Below, piece after piece: positions 1 through 10,281 of a stretch of 64,000 bases of DNA. The notes under the pieces are model-generated. The model was not told the origin of the DNA, did not search any database, and saw only the letters and a list, made by a program, of their open reading frames with translations. A program made the position numbers and the translations under genes. Numbering within the stretch: position 1 is the stretch's first letter; each line of letters starts with the position of its first letter. The stretch is from Mycolicibacterium moriokaense (GTDB lineage: Bacteria > Actinomycetota > Actinomycetes > Mycobacteriales > Mycobacteriaceae): positions 62,001-126,000 of the forward strand of contig NZ_QJJU01000008.1 of assembly GCF_003201655.1 (NCBI RefSeq). Reading direction: 5' to 3'.

Positions 1-519
1 GGGGCCCCCGAGTTGTTCGAGCACTGTCAGTTCGGAGTCGCCGCGACCGCTACCGGCGAGGAGCCGGGCCAGCGCGGCGGGGCTGGAGCCGTCGCGGCAC
101 AGGACGACGGCCTGCCCTCCGCGCCGCACTGCCGAGTCCGGTTCGGCGGTCATCAGGCTGATCACCTCGGTGTCCTGCACCGCCCACCCGAGCCGCGCGC
201 ATGCCAGGGCCACCGACGATACGTGTGGCAACACCACGACCTGGTCCGCGCCAAGCAACTTGATAAGCAAGCGACCGACGCCGTGCAGCATCGGGTCCCC
301 GCTGGCGAGCACGTGCACATCGCCATCGATGTCGCGCAGGGTTTCCAGCGTGCCGAGCATCGGCGACGGCCACTGCCTGCGCTCCGCCTTGACGGTGTCG
401 TCCAGCAGACCCAGCTGGCGCTGTGCTCCGTAAATGACTGTTGCCCTGTGCAACTCGGCCAACGACGGCGCGGTCAGCCCGGCCATGCCGTCGGCCCCGA
501 TGCCGACCACCACGATCAT
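1..519 (-). CDS. cobL: Precorrin-6Y C5,15-methyltransferase, N-terminal CbiE part (partial, cut by window edge)
   Basis: Only the first 173 codons are inside the window. The translation begins MIVVVGIGADGMAGLTAPSL and continues through IYGAQRQLGLL and HVLASGDPMLHGVGRLL, the glycine-rich and GDPM segments of the tetrapyrrole methylase fold. CobL methylates precorrin-6Y at C5 and C15 and decarboxylates it in aerobic cobalamin synthesis. The C-terminal CbiT half lies beyond position 1. The start ATG overlaps the stop of the upstream short-chain dehydrogenase gene as ATGA, so the two are probably translationally coupled. This matches the cobL-Rv2073c order in M. tuberculosis. Confidence 0.9.
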   Translation of the reverse strand, partial: MIVVVGIGADGMAGLTAPSLAELHRATVIYGAQRQLGLLDDTVKAERRQWPSPMLGTLETLRDIDGDVHVLASGDPMLHGVGRLLIKLLGADQVVVLPHVSSVALACARLGWAVQDTEVISLMTAEPDSAVRRGGQAVVLCRDGSSPAALARLLAGSGRGDSELTVLEQLGGP

Positions 520-1262
520 CGCGGCATCCTCCGCCACACGAACTGTGGCAACAGGCGCAAACCGACGAACATCGGCCGCAGTGCCCATGGCACCCACACC
601 GTGCGTCGTCGTTTGGCCAATGCACGCACCGTCGCCGCCGCGACCTGGTCAGGTGTGCTCGACAGCGGTGCAGGCGTCATGCCCTCCGTCATACGCCCGA
701 TAACGAACCCCGGTCGCACGACCAACAAATCCACCCCCGACCCGTGCAGAGCGTCGGCGAGTCCGCTGCAGAAGCCGTCAAGGCCTGCCTTGGCCGACCC
801 GTACACATAGTTGGCGCGGCGCACCCGGACCCCTGCGACCGACGAGAACACCACGATCGATCCGGAGCCCGCCGAGCGCATCGTGTTGGCCAGCACCGTC
901 AGCAGGCTGACCTGGGCGACGAAGTCCGTGTGCACGATGACCGCCGCGTGCGCAGGGTCCTTTTCCGCGCGCGACTGGTCACCCAGGATGCCGAAGGCCA
1001 GCACCGCGGTCCGGATGGGGCCGTAATCAGCGACGATCGATTCGACCAGTGGTGCATGGGAGGCAAGGTCGTCGGCATCGAAGTCGCGCACGTGTACAGC
1101 GGTGGCTCCGGCGGCCCGAACGGCCGCGGCCTCGTCGTCGAGTTTCTCGGCGCGACGGGCGACCAGCAACACCGTCGCAGCCGGCGCCAGCCGTGTGGCC
1201 AGCTCCAGCCCGATTTCGCTACGGCCACCGAAAATCACGATCGGCCCGTCCGTGTCCTTCAC
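516..1262 (-). CDS. Short-chain dehydrogenase/reductase (Rv2073c-like)
   Basis: About 248 residues with a Rossmann N-terminus (IVIFGGRSEIGLELATRLA), an internal FSSVAGVR serine and the YVYGSAKAG active-site segment (Tyr-x-x-x-Lys) of classical SDR enzymes, so an NAD(P)-dependent oxidoreductase of unknown substrate. I prefer the GTG at 1262 (MKDTDGPIVIFGG). The frame stays open to a TTG at 1310, but that start would overlap the divergent gene beginning at 1298. The stop overlaps the cobL start as ATGA. Linkage to cobL suggests co-expression but does not prove a role in cobalamin synthesis. Confidence 0.85.
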   Translation of the reverse strand: MKDTDGPIVIFGGRSEIGLELATRLAPAATVLLVARRAEKLDDEAAAVRAAGATAVHVRDFDADDLASHAPLVESIVADYGPIRTAVLAFGILGDQSRAEKDPAHAAVIVHTDFVAQVSLLTVLANTMRSAGSGSIVVFSSVAGVRVRRANYVYGSAKAGLDGFCSGLADALHGSGVDLLVVRPGFVIGRMTEGMTPAPLSSTPDQVAAATVRALAKRRRTVWVPWALRPMFVGLRLLPQFVWRRMPR

Positions 1263-1297
1263 GGTTGCGATTATGTCCTGCGCTACCGTGAGGCTTG

Positions 1298-1711
1298 ATG
1301 GCGAAGGCAACCACCAGGCTCACCAACGACGCGATGGCGTTTCTCACCGAACGGCATTTGGCCATGTTGACGACGCTGCGCACGGACAATTCGCCGCACG
1401 TGGTGGCCGTCGGTTTCACCTTCGATCCAAAGACACATATCGCCAGGGTGATCACGACCGGCGGCTCGCAGAAGGCTGTGAACGCCGACGAACGCGGTGT
1501 CGCGGTGCTCAGCCAGGTTGACGGCGCCCGGTGGTTGTCACTGGAGGGCAAGGCCACGGTCAACACTGAAACCGAGGCGGTGCGCGACGCAGAACTGCGC
1601 TACGCCCAGCGCTACCGCACGCCACGGGTCAACCCCAAGCGCGTGGTGATCGAGGTCCGGGTCGAGCGCGTCCTCGGCTCGTCCGACCTGCTCGACCGCG
1701 CCCCGGATTAA
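1298..1711 (+). CDS. F420-dependent biliverdin reductase-like split-barrel protein (Rv2074-like)
   Basis: 137 residues of the PPOX/FDOR split beta-barrel fold, containing [33 protein letters not shown] and [14 protein letters not shown]. The sequence is very close to my recollection of M. tuberculosis Rv2074, first annotated as pyridoxamine-phosphate oxidase and later shown to reduce biliverdin with F420H2. I chose the ATG at 1298; a TTG one codon earlier is also in frame. It is divergent from the SDR gene, with only about 35 bp between the preferred starts. Its stop overlaps the stop of the convergent peptidase gene by 3 bp. Confidence 0.88.
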   Translation: MAKATTRLTNDAMAFLTERHLAMLTTLRTDNSPHVVAVGFTFDPKTHIARVITTGGSQKAVNADERGVAVLSQVDGARWLSLEGKATVNTETEAVRDAELRYAQRYRTPRVNPKRVVIEVRVERVLGSSDLLDRAPD

Positions 1712-2877
1712 CCCGCCGCGCCAGGGCCTGCGGGCACCACGACCAGCTCGTGCGGCCGGTTGTTGACTGGCAACGCCCCGTCGGCGGTGACGACGACGAT
1801 GTCCTCGATTCGGGCGCCCCACTGGCCGGGAAAGTAGATGCCGGGCTCGACGGAGAACGCCATGCCCGCCTCGAGCGGAAGGTCGTTGCCCGCCACGATG
1901 TAGGGCTCTTCGTGCACCGACAGCCCGATGCCGTGGCCGGTGCGGTGCACGAACGCGTCGGCAAGGCCTTCGGCCGCGAGCACGTCGCGCGCGACGGCGT
2001 CGACCTGTTCGGCGGTCACCCCCGGGCGCACCGCCTCGACGGCGGCCTGTTGGGCCCGCTGCAGCACCGCGTAGCGCCTGGCCACTTCGGGATCGGGCTC
2101 ACCGATGCTGTAGGTGCGTGTGGAGTCGGAGTTGTAGCCCGGTTCGTACGGGCCACCGATATCGACCACCACGATGTCGCCTGCGCGCAGTTCGCGGTCC
2201 GAGCATTCGTGATGCGGGTCGGCGCCATGCGGTCCCGAGCCGACGATGATGAACGCCACCTCCGAATGCCCCTCTGCAACAATCGATTCGGCGATATCAG
2301 CGGCGACGTCGGCTTCGGTCCTGCCCGGCACCAGAAACTCCGGCACCCGTGCGTGCACGCGGTCGATCGCAGCACCGGCCTTGCAGAGAGCATCGATCTC
2401 GGCGGGGTCCTTGATCATTCGCAGCCGTCGCAGCACATCGGTTGCCACCACCGGGACCACGCCGAGCACATCGGCCAGCGGAAGCAGGTGCAGCGCCGGC
2501 ATGGAATCCGTGACTGCCGTCGCGGCGGGCGCTGTATTGCCCTCATGCTCGTCTCGTCCGCGCCCAAGCGCGTCGGACACCACACGGTAGGGGTCGTCGC
2601 CGTCCACCCAGTCACGCACGGCCAGAGCGAGTTCGGTCACCGCGGATTCCTTGAGCGAGGCCAGTTCCAGGCGCGGCACCACCATCGTCGGCTCGCCGGC
2701 AGCCGGCAGCACGAGCGCGGTCAGCCGTTCGAATGTCTGCCCCCGCGAGCCGACCAGGTAGCGCAGGTCATAGCCCGGCGTGATGACCAGACCTGCCAGA
2801 CCCGCATCGGCTGCGGCGGCGGCAGCCGCGCGAAGTCGTTGCGCGTACACGTCGGTGCTGAATCGACTGGCGGTCAT
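1708..2877 (-). CDS. pepE: M24 family Xaa-Pro dipeptidase (Rv2089c-like)
   Basis: 389 residues with the pita-bread metallopeptidase domain after a creatinase-type N-terminal domain (about 1-150). The metal ligands are visible: D239 in VVVDIGG, D251 in YNSDSTRTY, His in [14 protein letters not shown], Glu in VEPGIYFPG and Glu in ARIEDIVVV. The enzyme is expected to cleave dipeptides with a C-terminal proline in the cytoplasm. The ATG start gives [15 protein letters not shown]. In M. tuberculosis this gene does not directly follow Rv2074, so the junction at 1.71 kb is a synteny break. Confidence 0.9.
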   Translation of the reverse strand: MTASRFSTDVYAQRLRAAAAAAADAGLAGLVITPGYDLRYLVGSRGQTFERLTALVLPAAGEPTMVVPRLELASLKESAVTELALAVRDWVDGDDPYRVVSDALGRGRDEHEGNTAPAATAVTDSMPALHLLPLADVLGVVPVVATDVLRRLRMIKDPAEIDALCKAGAAIDRVHARVPEFLVPGRTEADVAADIAESIVAEGHSEVAFIIVGSGPHGADPHHECSDRELRAGDIVVVDIGGPYEPGYNSDSTRTYSIGEPDPEVARRYAVLQRAQQAAVEAVRPGVTAEQVDAVARDVLAAEGLADAFVHRTGHGIGLSVHEEPYIVAGNDLPLEAGMAFSVEPGIYFPGQWGARIEDIVVVTADGALPVNNRPHELVVVPAGPGAAG

Positions 2878-2887
2878 GCCATGAAGG

Positions 2888-3283
2888 CTAATCGGGGGCC
2901 GAATAGCTGGCGACCTCGATCAGATTGCCGTCGGGGTCGCGGCAGTAGTGCGACGTCATCGGGCCGAGCGCGCCGGTCTTGGGGACGGGGCCTGCGGTGA
3001 TCTGAACGCCACACGTCGTGAGGTGCTCGCCGATCTCATCGGGGCTTAGGTCGGCGATAAAGCACAGGTCCAGCGAGCCGGGGGCGTCGACGGCGCCGGT
3101 CTCCCAATTCGGCGCGCCGCTCGGACGAACGTTGATCTTCTGGTTGCCGAAGACCAGCGCCACGCGGCCCTCGCCGAAGACTTCGCGACGCATGCCGAGC
3201 ACCCGGACGTACCAGTCGGCGGTAGCGTCGACGTCACGACAGTTGAGCACCACGTGGTCTATTCGGTTCACAGCGAAGGCCAT
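2888..3283 (-). CDS. VOC/glyoxalase superfamily protein
   Basis: 131 residues with two beta-alpha-beta-beta-beta modules: [20 protein letters not shown] near the N-terminus and [17 protein letters not shown] at the C-terminus. This is the usual pattern of single-domain vicinal oxygen chelate proteins, with His11 and the C-terminal Glu as probable metal ligands. The substrate is unknown. It lies 10 bp upstream of the dipeptidase gene on the same strand, so the pair may be one transcript. It is divergent from the exonuclease gene, with 23 bp between the starts. Confidence 0.8.
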   Translation of the reverse strand: MAFAVNRIDHVVLNCRDVDATADWYVRVLGMRREVFGEGRVALVFGNQKINVRPSGAPNWETGAVDAPGSLDLCFIADLSPDEIGEHLTTCGVQITAGPVPKTGALGPMTSHYCRDPDGNLIEVASYSAPD

Positions 3284-3306
3284 ACCTCACGCTACTGTCA
3301 GAAGCC

Positions 3307-4260
3307 GTGGCCGCTCCCCTCGTACTGCTCGACGGTGCCAGCATGTGGTTTCGCTCCTATTTCGGTGTGCCATCGTCGATCACGGCGCCCGACGGCAGGC
3401 CGGTGAACGCGCTGCGCGGCTTCCTGGACGCGGTCGCGACGGTGATCACACGCGAGCGGCCGTCCAGGTTGGTGGTGTGCCGTGACGACGATTGGCGCCC
3501 GCAGTGGCGCGTCGATCTGATCCCGTCGTACAAGGCGCACCGGGTCGAGGAAGTCCAGGCCGAGGGACCCGACATCGAAGAGGTTCCCGACGAACTCACC
3601 CCGCAGGTCGACATGATCATGGAGATCTTGGACGCCTTCGGCATTGCGACGGCGGGTGCGCCCGCATGTGAGGCCGACGACGTCCTCGGCACGCTGGCGT
3701 CCAGGGAGCGCCGGGACCCCGTCGTCGTGGTCAGTGGGGACCGCGATCTGCTGCAGCTGGTGTCCGACGACCCGGTCGAGGTCAGAGTGCTCTATCTGGG
3801 CCGCGGGCTGGCGAAGGCGACGAAGTTCGGGCCGGTGGAGGTTGCCGAGACCTACAACGTGCCCGTGGACCGCGCCGGACCTGCCTACGCCGAATTGGCG
3901 CTGCTGCGGGGCGATCCGTCCGACGGGCTGCCCGGTGTCCCCGGTGTCGGGGAGAAGACGGCCGCGACGCTGCTGGCACAGCACGGCTCACTCGAGGGCA
4001 TTCTGGCCGCCGCGCACGACCCGAAATCGAAGATGTCCAAGGCGTATCGGACGAAGCTGCTGGCGGCCACCGACTACATCGACGCCGCCGGGCCGGTGGT
4101 GCGGGTGGCCACCGAGGCCGATGTCGACTTCTCCAGGCCGTCGGACACCCTGCCGTTGGCGGCCGAGCACCCGCGCAAGGTCGTGAAACTGGCCGAACAG
4201 TACGGCGTTACGTCGTCGATCGGCCGGCTGCAGAAGGCGCTCGACGGCCTACCCGGCTAG
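3307..4260 (+). CDS. 5'-3' exonuclease, FEN/PolA N-terminal type (Rv2090-like)
   Basis: 317 residues from a GTG start. Visible features are [16 protein letters not shown] (first acidic metal site), [10 protein letters not shown] and [11 protein letters not shown] (metal-binding Asp clusters), and [20 protein letters not shown], the helix-3-turn-helix DNA contact. It is a stand-alone structure-specific 5' nuclease without a polymerase domain, probably acting on flap or RNA-DNA substrates in repair or Okazaki processing. About 150 bp of non-coding sequence follow before the convergent DUF4333 gene. Confidence 0.88.
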   Translation: MAAPLVLLDGASMWFRSYFGVPSSITAPDGRPVNALRGFLDAVATVITRERPSRLVVCRDDDWRPQWRVDLIPSYKAHRVEEVQAEGPDIEEVPDELTPQVDMIMEILDAFGIATAGAPACEADDVLGTLASRERRDPVVVVSGDRDLLQLVSDDPVEVRVLYLGRGLAKATKFGPVEVAETYNVPVDRAGPAYAELALLRGDPSDGLPGVPGVGEKTAATLLAQHGSLEGILAAAHDPKSKMSKAYRTKLLAATDYIDAAGPVVRVATEADVDFSRPSDTLPLAAEHPRKVVKLAEQYGVTSSIGRLQKALDGLPG

Positions 4261-4410
4261 CTCTGCCCGGGCCGGGACCACACGTCGTTTTGCCCGCCTC
4301 TGCGCGACAGTGTCGGTGAAAGCGTTGACCAAATAGGCAGTTAGCGACTTTGTCGTTCAGAGCCGGGCAATTAGAGGTCCACCCCGGAGCCCCGGCCCCG
4401 GGACGGCCGC

Positions 4411-5259
4411 CTACTTAGGCCGACCCACCTCGTAGGTGCCCTTGTCGTCCTGGAACGTCACGGTCACCTGGCGCTTGGTCCCGTCGATGCTGACCTCGCA
4501 GTTGAAGGTGTCACCCTTTTTCACCGTCGGGCTCTTACCGTCGTTGCACTTGACGTCCTTGACGTTCTTGGCGCCGTAGCCGTTGGCCTCATCGGTGAGG
4601 ATCTGCTGCACACCGGATTGCGCGGCGCTGACGTCGAGGTTGGTGGTGACGAACCAGCCCGGCTTCCAGAAACCCATCACCAGCACCGCGGCGACGACGA
4701 TCGCGGCAAGCAGGCCGATCACGCCGCCGATGACGGCGAGCGAGCGCTTCGAGCCCTCTTCGGCACCCGGCGCGCCGTACTGCGGGTACTGCCCGTACTG
4801 GCCCGGCTGCTGGCCGTACTGAGCCGGCGGCTGACCGTACTGAGCGCCTGGCTGTTGCCCATAGTCGGCGGGCTGCTGGCCATACTGCTGGCCATACGGG
4901 GCGGCGGGCTGGCCGGGTTGAGGGTACTGACTCGGGTACGCCTGCGGGCTGTACTCGCTGGGCTGCTGGCCGAATTGCTCAGTCGGCGGGTACTGGGGCG
5001 GCGGCTGGTAGGCGGGGGCAGCGGGCTGCTCCGGCTGGTACGCGGGGGGCTGCTGCGGGTACTGCGGATACTGCTGTTGTTGCGGGTCGTAGGCCGGAGG
5101 CTGCCACGCCGGCGCCGCGGTGGTCGGTTGGTCGGCCCCGGGGGTGGGCGGCTGCCATCCCTGGTCGCCGGACGGCTCGCTCGACGGCTGGTCCTTGCCG
5201 GGCTCGGGCTGCTGACCCGGCCACGGCTGCGTCGGATCAGATCCTTGCGGTCCGCTCAT
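4411..5259 (-). CDS. Pro/Gln/Tyr-rich membrane protein with DUF4333 domain (Rv2091c-like)
   Basis: 282 residues. Residues 1-165 are low complexity and cytoplasmic, made of irregular YGQQP, QYPQ and PAYQP repeats. One transmembrane helix follows (about 174-198, [21 protein letters not shown]). The external C-terminal 85 residues form a DUF4333 domain with two cysteines (KDVKCNDG and TFNCEVS) that could pair. Such proteins are common in mycobacterial envelopes and have no assigned reaction. The gene sits 39 bp upstream-side of helY's stop on the same strand and faces the exonuclease gene. Confidence 0.82.
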   Translation of the reverse strand: MSGPQGSDPTQPWPGQQPEPGKDQPSSEPSGDQGWQPPTPGADQPTTAAPAWQPPAYDPQQQQYPQYPQQPPAYQPEQPAAPAYQPPPQYPPTEQFGQQPSEYSPQAYPSQYPQPGQPAAPYGQQYGQQPADYGQQPGAQYGQPPAQYGQQPGQYGQYPQYGAPGAEEGSKRSLAVIGGVIGLLAAIVVAAVLVMGFWKPGWFVTTNLDVSAAQSGVQQILTDEANGYGAKNVKDVKCNDGKSPTVKKGDTFNCEVSIDGTKRQVTVTFQDDKGTYEVGRPK

Positions 5260-5298
5260 TTCTCTCCTTGCTCATGGGTCACGCTGCTGGCGAACACA

Positions 5299-8043
5299 CT
5301 ACCCGGCATCAACAGCGACGACGCCGCGTCGAATGTCGTTGATAGCGCGTTTCGCGGTAGCACGCGGCACAGGCGTGGGCGCGGCGTTGCGCACCTGGTC
5401 AAGCAGGTCGAGCACCTGTCGGCACCACCGCACGAAATCGCCCGCCGACAACGGCGTTCCCGTACCCGACGAGTCGGACGCCGCGAGCGCTGTCGTCAGG
5501 TCACCGGTGGTGGCCCAGCGGAAGATGGCCGCCACGAAGCCGTCGTCGGGCTCGCGGCTTCCGGTGAGGCGGTGCCGCTGCTCGTCGGCCCGCACCTCGG
5601 TCCACAGCCGACGCGTCTGATTCAAGGCACGGCGGAGCCCGCCGGTGGGCACGGCGGATCCTTCGGACGCGCCGGACGCGTCGCCGCGGGACTCGAATAG
5701 CACCGACGACAGCACCGAGGCGAGTTCGGCGGCGTCCAGGCCCTCCCATGTGCCGCTGCGCAGGCACTCGGCGACCAGCAGGTCGCTCTCGCTGTAGATC
5801 CGCGCCAGCAGACGGCCGTCGTCCGTCACCTTGGGGTCGCCGTCGTTACCGTCGATGAACCCGCGCTCGGTGAGCAGTACGACGATTCGATCGAACGTGC
5901 GCGCCAGTGAGTTAGTCGCCGCAGCGACTTTCTGCCGGATCTGCTCGTTGTCCCGCTCGATCCGCAGGTAACGCTCTGCCAGCCGGGCCTTGGCCTCGCG
6001 GTCCGGCAGGTTGCGCGCGCGATGCAGGCGCAGTCGTTCACGCAGGCCGGCCAGCTCCGGATCGACGTCGCGTTCCTTCGGCGGGCCGCTGCGCTTGGCC
6101 TTCACCGAGGGCACGTCTAGCCCGGCGGCCGCGGAGCGCAGCGCCGACGCGAGATCGCGACGCGCCCGCGGGTTGCGATGTTCGACCCGCTTGGGCAGCT
6201 GCATCGAACCGAGCGGTTCCGACGCGCCGGAGTAGTCGGCGGACGAAATGCGGCCCGCCCAATGGTGTTCGGTCAGCACCAGCGGCCGCGGGTCGTCGTT
6301 GTCGCGATCGGCGTCCAGCACGACGGCCAGGCCGCCGCGGCGACCGTGGGTGATGGTGATGATGTCGCCGCGGCGCAGCGCTGCCAACGCATCGTTGGCG
6401 GCCTTGCGGCGTTGTAGCCGCGACGACCGGGACTGCGCGCGTTCACGCTCGGAGATCTGCAGGCGCAGCCGCACATAGTCGAGCATTGGCGCGTCGTGCC
6501 CGCCGAGTTCGCTTGCTATCTCGTCGACTACGCGTACGCCGCGCTCGACGCCGCGCACCAGCCCGACCACCGAGCGGTCGGCCTGGTATTGCGCGAACGA
6601 GCTTTCCAGCAGCTTGTGCGCCTGCGTCGGGCCCATCTGGTTCACCAGATTGATGGTCATGTTGTAGGTCGGCGCGAACGAGCTACGCAGCGGGAAGGTG
6701 CGCGTCGAGGCCAGGCCTGCGACCTCGGCGGGGTCGATGTCGGGATTCCACAGCACCACCGCGTGGCCCTCGACGTCGATGCCGCGCCTGCCCGCCCGAC
6801 CGGTCAGCTGGGTGTACTCCCCCGGTGTCAACGGCATGTGCTGCTCACCGTTGAACTTGACCAGCCGTTCGAGCAGCACCGTTCGGGCGGGCATGTTGAT
6901 GCCCAAAGCCAGTGTTTCCGTAGCGAATACGGCCTTCACAAGCCCGGCGGTGAACAACTCCTCGACGGTGTGACGGAAGATCGGCAACATCCCGGCGTGG
7001 TGGGCCGCGAGCCCGCGCAGCAGCCCTTCCCGCCACTCGTGATAGTCGAGCACGACGAGATCGGCCTCGTTGAGGTCCGCGGTGCGGCGATCGATAATCT
7101 CAGCGATGCGGGCCCGCTCGTCGTCGGAGGTGAGCCGCAGCGACGAGCGCAGGCATTGCTTGACCGCCGCGTCGCAGCCGACGCGTGAGAACACGAATGT
7201 AATTGCGGGCAAAAGCCCTTCGCGGTCCAACGTACTGATCACGTCGGGCCGGCTCGGTGGCCGGAAGATGCTCGGGCGACCACGGTTGCGGCCGCGCGGC
7301 TGCCAATCGGCCAGCCGATCCGCCTCGCGGCGGTTTGCGATGTGGCGCAGCAGCTCCGGGTCGACGAGAAGGTCGCGGCCTGCCTTCGCCGCCTCTGATG
7401 CGCGGTAGTCGAAGAGGTCGAAGAGCCGCTTGCCCACCATCATGTGCTGCCACAACGGGACTGGGCGGTGTTCGTCGACGACGACGGTGGTGTCGCCGCG
7501 CACGGTCTGGATCCAGCCGCCGAACTCCTCGGCATTGCTCACCGTCGCCGACAGGCTCACTAACCGCACGTCGTCGGGCAGGTGCAGGATCACTTCCTCC
7601 CACACCGCGCCGCGCATACGATCGGCCAGGAAATGCACCTCGTCCATGACGACATGCGAAAGTCCGTACAGCGCTGGCGAATTCGCGTACAGCATATTCC
7701 GAAGGACTTCGGTGGTCATCACCACGACATCGGCGTTGCCGTTGATCGACTGATCGCCGGTGAGCAAGCCGATGCGCCCAGGCCCGTACCTGGCCACCAG
7801 ATCGTTGTGCTTCTGGTTGCTCAGCGCCTTGATCGGCGTGGTGTAGAAGCATTTTCGGCCCGCGGCCAACGCGAGGTGGACGGCGAATTCGCCGACGACG
7901 GTCTTGCCCGCACCGGTCGGTGCGCACACCAGCACGCCGTGCCCGTTCTCCAATGCCAGGCAGGCGCGTCGCTGAAAGTCGTCAAGCGCGAAGGGCATCT
8001 GCTCGGCGAAGCCGGCCAGTTGGCCGCTAAGTGGCGTCGTCAT
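5299..8043 (-). CDS. helY: ATP-dependent DEVH-box helicase, Ski2/Mtr4-like
   Basis: 914 residues, the usual length of mycobacterial HelY. Motif I is APTGAGKT (41-48), motif II is DEVH (134-137), motif III is SAT, and the second RecA domain carries [10 protein letters not shown] and [10 protein letters not shown]. The C-terminal part resembles the DSHCT region of RNA-exosome helicases, so an RNA-unwinding role is likely, although it was named as a helicase of unknown substrate. Its start overlaps the end of tatC by 17 bp, consistent with a tatA-tatC-helY transcript. Confidence 0.92.
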   Translation of the reverse strand: MTTPLSGQLAGFAEQMPFALDDFQRRACLALENGHGVLVCAPTGAGKTVVGEFAVHLALAAGRKCFYTTPIKALSNQKHNDLVARYGPGRIGLLTGDQSINGNADVVVMTTEVLRNMLYANSPALYGLSHVVMDEVHFLADRMRGAVWEEVILHLPDDVRLVSLSATVSNAEEFGGWIQTVRGDTTVVVDEHRPVPLWQHMMVGKRLFDLFDYRASEAAKAGRDLLVDPELLRHIANRREADRLADWQPRGRNRGRPSIFRPPSRPDVISTLDREGLLPAITFVFSRVGCDAAVKQCLRSSLRLTSDDERARIAEIIDRRTADLNEADLVVLDYHEWREGLLRGLAAHHAGMLPIFRHTVEELFTAGLVKAVFATETLALGINMPARTVLLERLVKFNGEQHMPLTPGEYTQLTGRAGRRGIDVEGHAVVLWNPDIDPAEVAGLASTRTFPLRSSFAPTYNMTINLVNQMGPTQAHKLLESSFAQYQADRSVVGLVRGVERGVRVVDEIASELGGHDAPMLDYVRLRLQISERERAQSRSSRLQRRKAANDALAALRRGDIITITHGRRGGLAVVLDADRDNDDPRPLVLTEHHWAGRISSADYSGASEPLGSMQLPKRVEHRNPRARRDLASALRSAAAGLDVPSVKAKRSGPPKERDVDPELAGLRERLRLHRARNLPDREAKARLAERYLRIERDNEQIRQKVAAATNSLARTFDRIVVLLTERGFIDGNDGDPKVTDDGRLLARIYSESDLLVAECLRSGTWEGLDAAELASVLSSVLFESRGDASGASEGSAVPTGGLRRALNQTRRLWTEVRADEQRHRLTGSREPDDGFVAAIFRWATTGDLTTALAASDSSGTGTPLSAGDFVRWCRQVLDLLDQVRNAAPTPVPRATAKRAINDIRRGVVAVDAG

Positions 8044-8959
8044 CGACTACGACACGGGCCGGTGCAGGCACGGCTGTCGGAGGTTCGATCGGTGCGGCTT
8101 GGTCGTCGGGCACGTCTTCAAGGGCGGCGCGGCGGGCCTTGCGCTTATCGTTGAACCGGGCGACCTGGATCGAAACCTCGAGCAGCAGGGACAGCGCCAG
8201 CGACAACGCCAGCATGGAGAAGGGGTCGGAACCCGGTGTCGCGAAGGCGGCGAAGACGAAGAGGCCGAAGATCAGTCCCCGCCGCCACGCCTTCAGCCGC
8301 TCATAGGTGAGCACGCCGACGAGGTTGAGCATGATGATCAGCAGCGGGAACTCGAAGCTGATGCCGAACACCAGCAGCAGGTTGATCAGGAACCCGAAGT
8401 ACTGATCACCGGACAGAGCAGTGACCTGCACGTCGCTGCCGACGGTCAGCAGGAAGTGCAGGGCTTTGGCCATCACGATGTAGGCCAGTACGGCTCCGGT
8501 GACGAACAGCGTGGCCCCGACGCCGACGAACGCCATCGCGAATCGGCGTTCCTTCTTGTACAGGCCGGGGGTGATGAAGGCCCACAGCTGATAGAGCCAC
8601 ACCGGGCAGGCCAGGATGATCCCGGCGGCCAGCGCCACCTTGAGCCGCAGCATGAACTGGTCGAACGGGGCCGTCGCCAATAGCCGACACTCGCCGTCGG
8701 GCGCGATCGTGGCGCGGGCGGATGCAGGCAGCGAGCAGTAGGGCCCTCGCAACCACTCGCCGAGGCTGTGGAAGCCGAAGAAGCTGTGCGTATACCAGAA
8801 GAAGCCGATGGTGGTTGTCAACACGACCGCAACGACGGCGATCAGCAGGCGGGTACGCAGTTCGGTCAGATGCTCAACCAACGACATGGTGCCGTCGGGA
8901 TTGGCCCGCGATTGACGTCGACGAGGATCGAGCTTCTTGAAGATTCCGGGGGTTTGCAC
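8027..8959 (-). CDS. tatC: Twin-arginine translocase subunit TatC
   Basis: 310 residues with six predicted membrane helices. The N-terminus contains [20 protein letters not shown], the diagnostic TatC segment that helps form the signal-peptide site, followed by periplasmic loop 1 (about 50-100) and the conserved [12 protein letters not shown] segment. The C-terminal tail of about 50 residues is charged and cytoplasmic. TatC recognises twin-arginine signals and recruits TatA for export of folded proteins. It lies 65 bp downstream of tatA and overlaps helY. Confidence 0.95.
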   Translation of the reverse strand: MQTPGIFKKLDPRRRQSRANPDGTMSLVEHLTELRTRLLIAVVAVVLTTTIGFFWYTHSFFGFHSLGEWLRGPYCSLPASARATIAPDGECRLLATAPFDQFMLRLKVALAAGIILACPVWLYQLWAFITPGLYKKERRFAMAFVGVGATLFVTGAVLAYIVMAKALHFLLTVGSDVQVTALSGDQYFGFLINLLLVFGISFEFPLLIIMLNLVGVLTYERLKAWRRGLIFGLFVFAAFATPGSDPFSMLALSLALSLLLEVSIQVARFNDKRKARRAALEDVPDDQAAPIEPPTAVPAPARVVVDDDAT

Positions 8960-9024
8960 GGGCGTGTGAGGTGACGCGGCCTAGAGACGCGGCGTCATGC
9001 CGCGCTCACCGTTCCGGCCTGGTG

Positions 9025-9276
9025 TCAGGCCGGGTGTTTGTCGGTCGGTTGCTCGGCCTCGGGAGCTGGGGCATCAGCCCGCTCTGAGGCGATCGGAGTG
9101 GCCGGCGGCGCCGCTGCGTCCGGCTTGGAGTCGGACTGCATCTCTTTGATCTCCGACTTGAAAATCCGCATCGACTTACCGAGCGATCGCGCCGCGTCCG
9201 GGAGCCTCTTGAAACCGAACAGCAGGACAGCCAGGGCGATGACGATCAGCCAGTGCCAGGGTTGTAGACCACCCAA
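9025..9276 (-). CDS. tatA: Twin-arginine translocase subunit TatA
   Basis: 83 residues. A short N-terminal membrane helix ([20 protein letters not shown]) leads through the conserved FG hinge into an amphipathic helix ([20 protein letters not shown]). An acidic, proline-rich tail follows. This is the standard architecture of the pore-forming TatA subunit. It precedes tatC in the same direction and lies 30 bp after pafC, so the paf and tat genes may be partly co-transcribed. Confidence 0.95.
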   Translation of the reverse strand: MGGLQPWHWLIVIALAVLLFGFKRLPDAARSLGKSMRIFKSEIKEMQSDSKPDAAAPPATPIASERADAPAPEAEQPTDKHPA

Positions 9277-9306
9277 TTTGGTTACCTCCAGACGTCTGGA
9301 CCGAGT

Positions 9307-10281
9307 CTACCCGCCGAGGTTGTCAGCACCGACCTCATAGGCGCGAAGCGCCGCGCCGGCCGACTCGCGCACCCGCTGTACGAGCGACTGGGGTTCGAGC
9401 ACGCGGACGGCCGATCCGAAGCCCAGCACGAACCGGGCCATCCACTCGTCCGACGCGTAGGTCATCGCGGCTTCCCAGGCGCCGTCGGGCAGCTCACGGA
9501 TTTCACGCAGAGGGTAGTAGTCGAACATCCACGACGCGGACCGGTCGATGAGCAGCGTGGCCGACGGCAGCGACGGGTCGGCGTCGAACAGCGAGGTGTC
9601 GGGGCCGGCCTGCACCGCGGGCGGTGGAGGAGTCGACGGCTCGTCGAGCACCCTGGCGTCGACGATGCGGTCGAATCGGAACAGCCGCACCCCCTCGGCC
9701 GACCGGCACCAGGCCTCCAGGTAGCTGTGGTCGGCCACCAGCGCCACCCGGATGGGGTCGACGACCCGACTGGACAGCATGTCGTGCGACGCCGAGTAGT
9801 ACTCGATCGCCAGCGCGCGGCCGTTGCGCACGGCGGCGCGGACGGCAGCGGCCGCCTCGCTTTCCGCGGGGGCGGGTTCGTCGACGGCGGCTTCGGCTCC
9901 GTGACTGAGGGTTCCCGCGGCGGACTCGATCTTGGCGATGGCGCTGCGCGCGGCTTCGGGGTCGACCATGCCGGGCACATCGAGCAGGGTCCGCAGCGCG
10001 ACGAGGACGCCGGTGGCTTCCGGCGATGTCAGCCGCAGCGGATGGTCGATGCCCGCGGTGAAGGTGACTTCGATTGTGTCGCCGGAGAATTCGAAATCGA
10101 TGAGGTCACCGGGGCCGTATCCGGGCAGACCGCACATCCACAGCTGGTTGAGGTCGTCGCGCAGTTGCTTGACGCTGACACCGAGATCCGATGCGGCTTC
10201 GGTATAGGTGATCTTCGGGTTGGCCTGGAAATACGGCACCATATTCAGCAGCCGGACCAGCCGCGCGGACACGGCGGTCAT
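9307..10281 (-). CDS. pafC: WYL-domain transcriptional regulator PafC
   Basis: 324 residues from the ATG at 10281 (MTAVSARLVRLLNMVPYF). The same frame is open much further upstream, but that part lies inside pafB and is a shadow. The N-terminus holds a winged helix-turn-helix (TYTEAASDLGVSVKQLRDDL) and the middle a WYL domain with DHSYLEAWCRSAEGVRLFRF. PafB and PafC form the heterodimeric activator of the LexA/RecA-independent DNA-damage response in mycobacteria. The start overlaps the pafB stop as ATGA. Confidence 0.92.
   Translation of the reverse strand: MTAVSARLVRLLNMVPYFQANPKITYTEAASDLGVSVKQLRDDLNQLWMCGLPGYGPGDLIDFEFSGDTIEVTFTAGIDHPLRLTSPEATGVLVALRTLLDVPGMVDPEAARSAIAKIESAAGTLSHGAEAAVDEPAPAESEAAAAVRAAVRNGRALAIEYYSASHDMLSSRVVDPIRVALVADHSYLEAWCRSAEGVRLFRFDRIVDARVLDEPSTPPPPAVQAGPDTSLFDADPSLPSATLLIDRSASWMFDYYPLREIRELPDGAWEAAMTYASDEWMARFVLGFGSAVRVLEPQSLVQRVRESAGAALRAYEVGADNLGG

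Noticed and set aside
4261..4410. Possible hairpin between the exonuclease and DUF4333 genes
   Set aside because: TGCCCGG and CCGGGCA match but are about 90 bp apart in GC-rich sequence; no convincing terminator.
4561..5259. Possible tandem DNA repeats in the DUF4333 gene
   Set aside because: The repetition is at protein level (irregular Tyr/Gln/Pro repeats) and not a regular nucleotide array, so it is not CRISPR or a satellite.
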